Part shown: in pieces, positions 41,357-42,232 of the stretch
Numbering within the stretch: the first letter of the stretch is position 1
Layout of the letters: each line of letters opens with the position of its first letter
Assembly (NCBI GenBank): GCA_026710325.1
Contig: JAPORH010000055.1
Location: 1 to 42,232 of the forward strand
DNA: 42,232 nt
Direction of reading: 5' to 3'
From: Litoreibacter sp.
GTDB lineage: Bacteria; Pseudomonadota; Alphaproteobacteria; Rhodobacterales; Rhodobacteraceae
Notes under the pieces: generated by a model
Seen by the model: only the letters and a program-made list of their open reading frames with translations
The model's database searches: none
What the model was told of the DNA's origin: nothing
Position numbers and translations under genes: made by a program

Positions 41357-41719
41357 ATGCGGCTCACCTTCCTTGCTTTGGCGCTTGCTCTATCAACAAC
41401 ATCACCAGCTTTAGCCGACTGGAAGACGATCCAGTCAAAAGCAGACCTGCAGAAAATCGTTGTTGGGAAGAGCTGGGTAAATCCAAAAAACAAATCCTGG
41501 TTCAGGTTGCGTCGGAATGGCAAACTCGCAGGTGCTGCGGGCAAGGATGAGCTCGCCGGGGCGTGGGCCTGGAAAAGCCGTTACCTATGCTTCGACCGCA
41601 CACTTGGCGGAAAGAAAGTCCCAAGTGATTGCGTCGTGGTGCAGACCGACGGCAAGCAGATTGCGACGGTCAGGCAGCAGGGCAAAGGCCGACGCTCCGT
41701 CTACATACGCAAACAGTGA
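41357..41719 (+). CDS. Small exported protein of unknown function
   Basis: 120 residues with signal peptide MRLTFLALALALSTTSPALA. The mature part, about 100 residues, is basic and beta-rich, with one Cys pair (RYLCFDR and SDCVVVQ). The layout (a Lys/Trp-rich start, a G-x-W central strand GAWAWKSRYLC, and a final GKGRRSVYIRK) recalls small periplasmic domains of DUF995 style, but this is only a resemblance. Function unknown. Confidence 0.7.
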   Translation: MRLTFLALALALSTTSPALADWKTIQSKADLQKIVVGKSWVNPKNKSWFRLRRNGKLAGAAGKDELAGAWAWKSRYLCFDRTLGGKKVPSDCVVVQTDGKQIATVRQQGKGRRSVYIRKQ

Positions 41720-41825
41720 TCCTTCAAAACTGACTAAAGCTTTAAAGGTTCAAGCAGGGCCCATTAACATTTGGGAAAGGATTATTACCGTAACGTTCAC
41801 GCAGGGGTATCTGCGAGGACGTGTC

Positions 41826-42047
41826 ATGGCATTGGCAGCGATTATAATTGGCGGCTTGGTTGGCTTTGGCAATTTTGTCATCGCCCTGACCTACTTCCAA
41901 CTCGGTTTTTTAACTGCACTAGCCATCTATTCCGGCTCAGGTCTTGTCATAACTGCCTTTATCCTGGGCATGGCGAGCCTTCCGCCAGTCGAACGCTGGT
42001 TTAGACCGCGCGACCAGATCGCTTTGCTCCGGACGCGCGAAACCTGA
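41826..42047 (+). CDS. Small membrane protein, two transmembrane helices
   Basis: 73 residues from ATG 41826, preceded by GAGGA. Two hydrophobic helices (LAAIIIGGLVGFGNFVIALTYF and LTALAIYSGSGLVITAFILGMA by position about 3-25 and 28-52) are followed by a cytoplasmic-type basic tail with PVERWFRPRDQ. No family recognised. It ends flush with the convergent dodecin fragment. Confidence 0.6.
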   Translation: MALAAIIIGGLVGFGNFVIALTYFQLGFLTALAIYSGSGLVITAFILGMASLPPVERWFRPRDQIALLRTRET

Positions 42048-42131
42048 TCAGTCTTCCAGTACGAAGGTGACCTTCAAGATGACGCGGTACTCGTCAATCT
42101 TGCCATCTTTGACCGTGCATTTCATGTCCTG
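42048..42131 (-). pseudogene. C-terminal 27 residues of a dodecin; upstream part missing or unrelated
   Basis: The minus strand ends QDMKCTVKDGKIDEYRV followed by a KVTFVLED terminus, the conserved last two strands of dodecin, a small flavin-binding dodecamer. Dodecins are about 68-70 residues, and the preceding residues should form the AW strand and the helix. Instead the frame continues as STSD-type unrelated text (DSTQDM) with no dodecin features up to the window end. Either the gene is truncated by a rearrangement or the last hundred bases belong to a junction or assembly artefact. Confidence 0.6.
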
Positions 42132-42232
42132 AGTAGAGTCAGGGAGAGGCGCGCCCTGCTGTAGGTGCGGGGAGTTGCTGTTTTCCGGTGGCTTTCGCCC
42201 TTTACCGGTGCCTCAATCCTCACCTTGGCCAC

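Noticed and set aside
1-42232. CRISPR arrays, tRNA or rRNA genes, insertion sequences, prophage
   Set aside because: I looked for regularly spaced repeats, tRNA-like T-loops, transposase motifs and phage structural genes and saw none; a tRNA scan would settle the RNA part.

Overview
The window reads as chromosomal DNA of a marine alphaproteobacterium of the Roseobacter group (Rhodobacteraceae). The basis is its GC-rich coding, a class I lysyl-tRNA synthetase, alphaproteobacterial-style UvrB and EttA, a bacteriophytochrome with HWE kinase, and a cupin of the DMSP-lyase DddQ family. Genus and species cannot be named from the sequence alone.

Layout. 1-2044: hybrid histidine kinase plus stand-alone receiver. 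2073-5501: LysR regulator divergent from tcuAB (tricarballylate/citrate-type oxidation). 5512-9000, minus strand: red-light module of bacteriophytochrome, heme oxygenase and a second receiver closely resembling the first. 9290-11494: uvrB. 11495-12163: hicAB-type toxin-antitoxin pair, followed by a structured intergenic region that may encode a small RNA. 12587-14774: small genes (exported protein, SMR/EamA-like membrane protein, universal stress protein, a short hypothetical, DUF4864).

14838-29368 is the centrepiece: two divergent seven-gene operons meeting at a 69-bp regulatory gap. Leftward: RpiR regulator, Rieske oxygenase, GFA-type formaldehyde-handling protein, Asp/Glu-racemase-like protein, sulfotransferase-like protein, aldehyde dehydrogenase and carboxymuconolactone-decarboxylase-like protein. 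Rightward: dimethylglycine-dehydrogenase-like demethylase, MDR oxidoreductase, DddQ-like cupin, three tandem enolase-superfamily proteins and a class III aminotransferase. Nearly all junctions are 4-bp start/stop overlaps, so each side is probably one translationally coupled unit. A Rieske enzyme with quaternary-amine features, a second flavin demethylase and a formaldehyde-handling protein suggest stepwise N-demethylation of a betaine-like osmolyte; the enolases, cupin and aminotransferase would process the remaining skeleton. The substrate is not determined. No transporter and no Rieske reductase lie in the cluster.

29365-39231 is mostly housekeeping: lysK, a TerB-like gene, a histidine kinase, dacB broken by one extra base in a ten-C tract, a DMT exporter, nadD, an aldo/keto reductase, an OsmC-like protein and ettA. 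39232-42232 is accessory-looking: hairpin-rich spacer, an A/T-richer orphan gene, an orphan BrnA-like antitoxin beside a strong terminator, two small envelope proteins and the last residues of a dodecin whose upstream part does not match the family.
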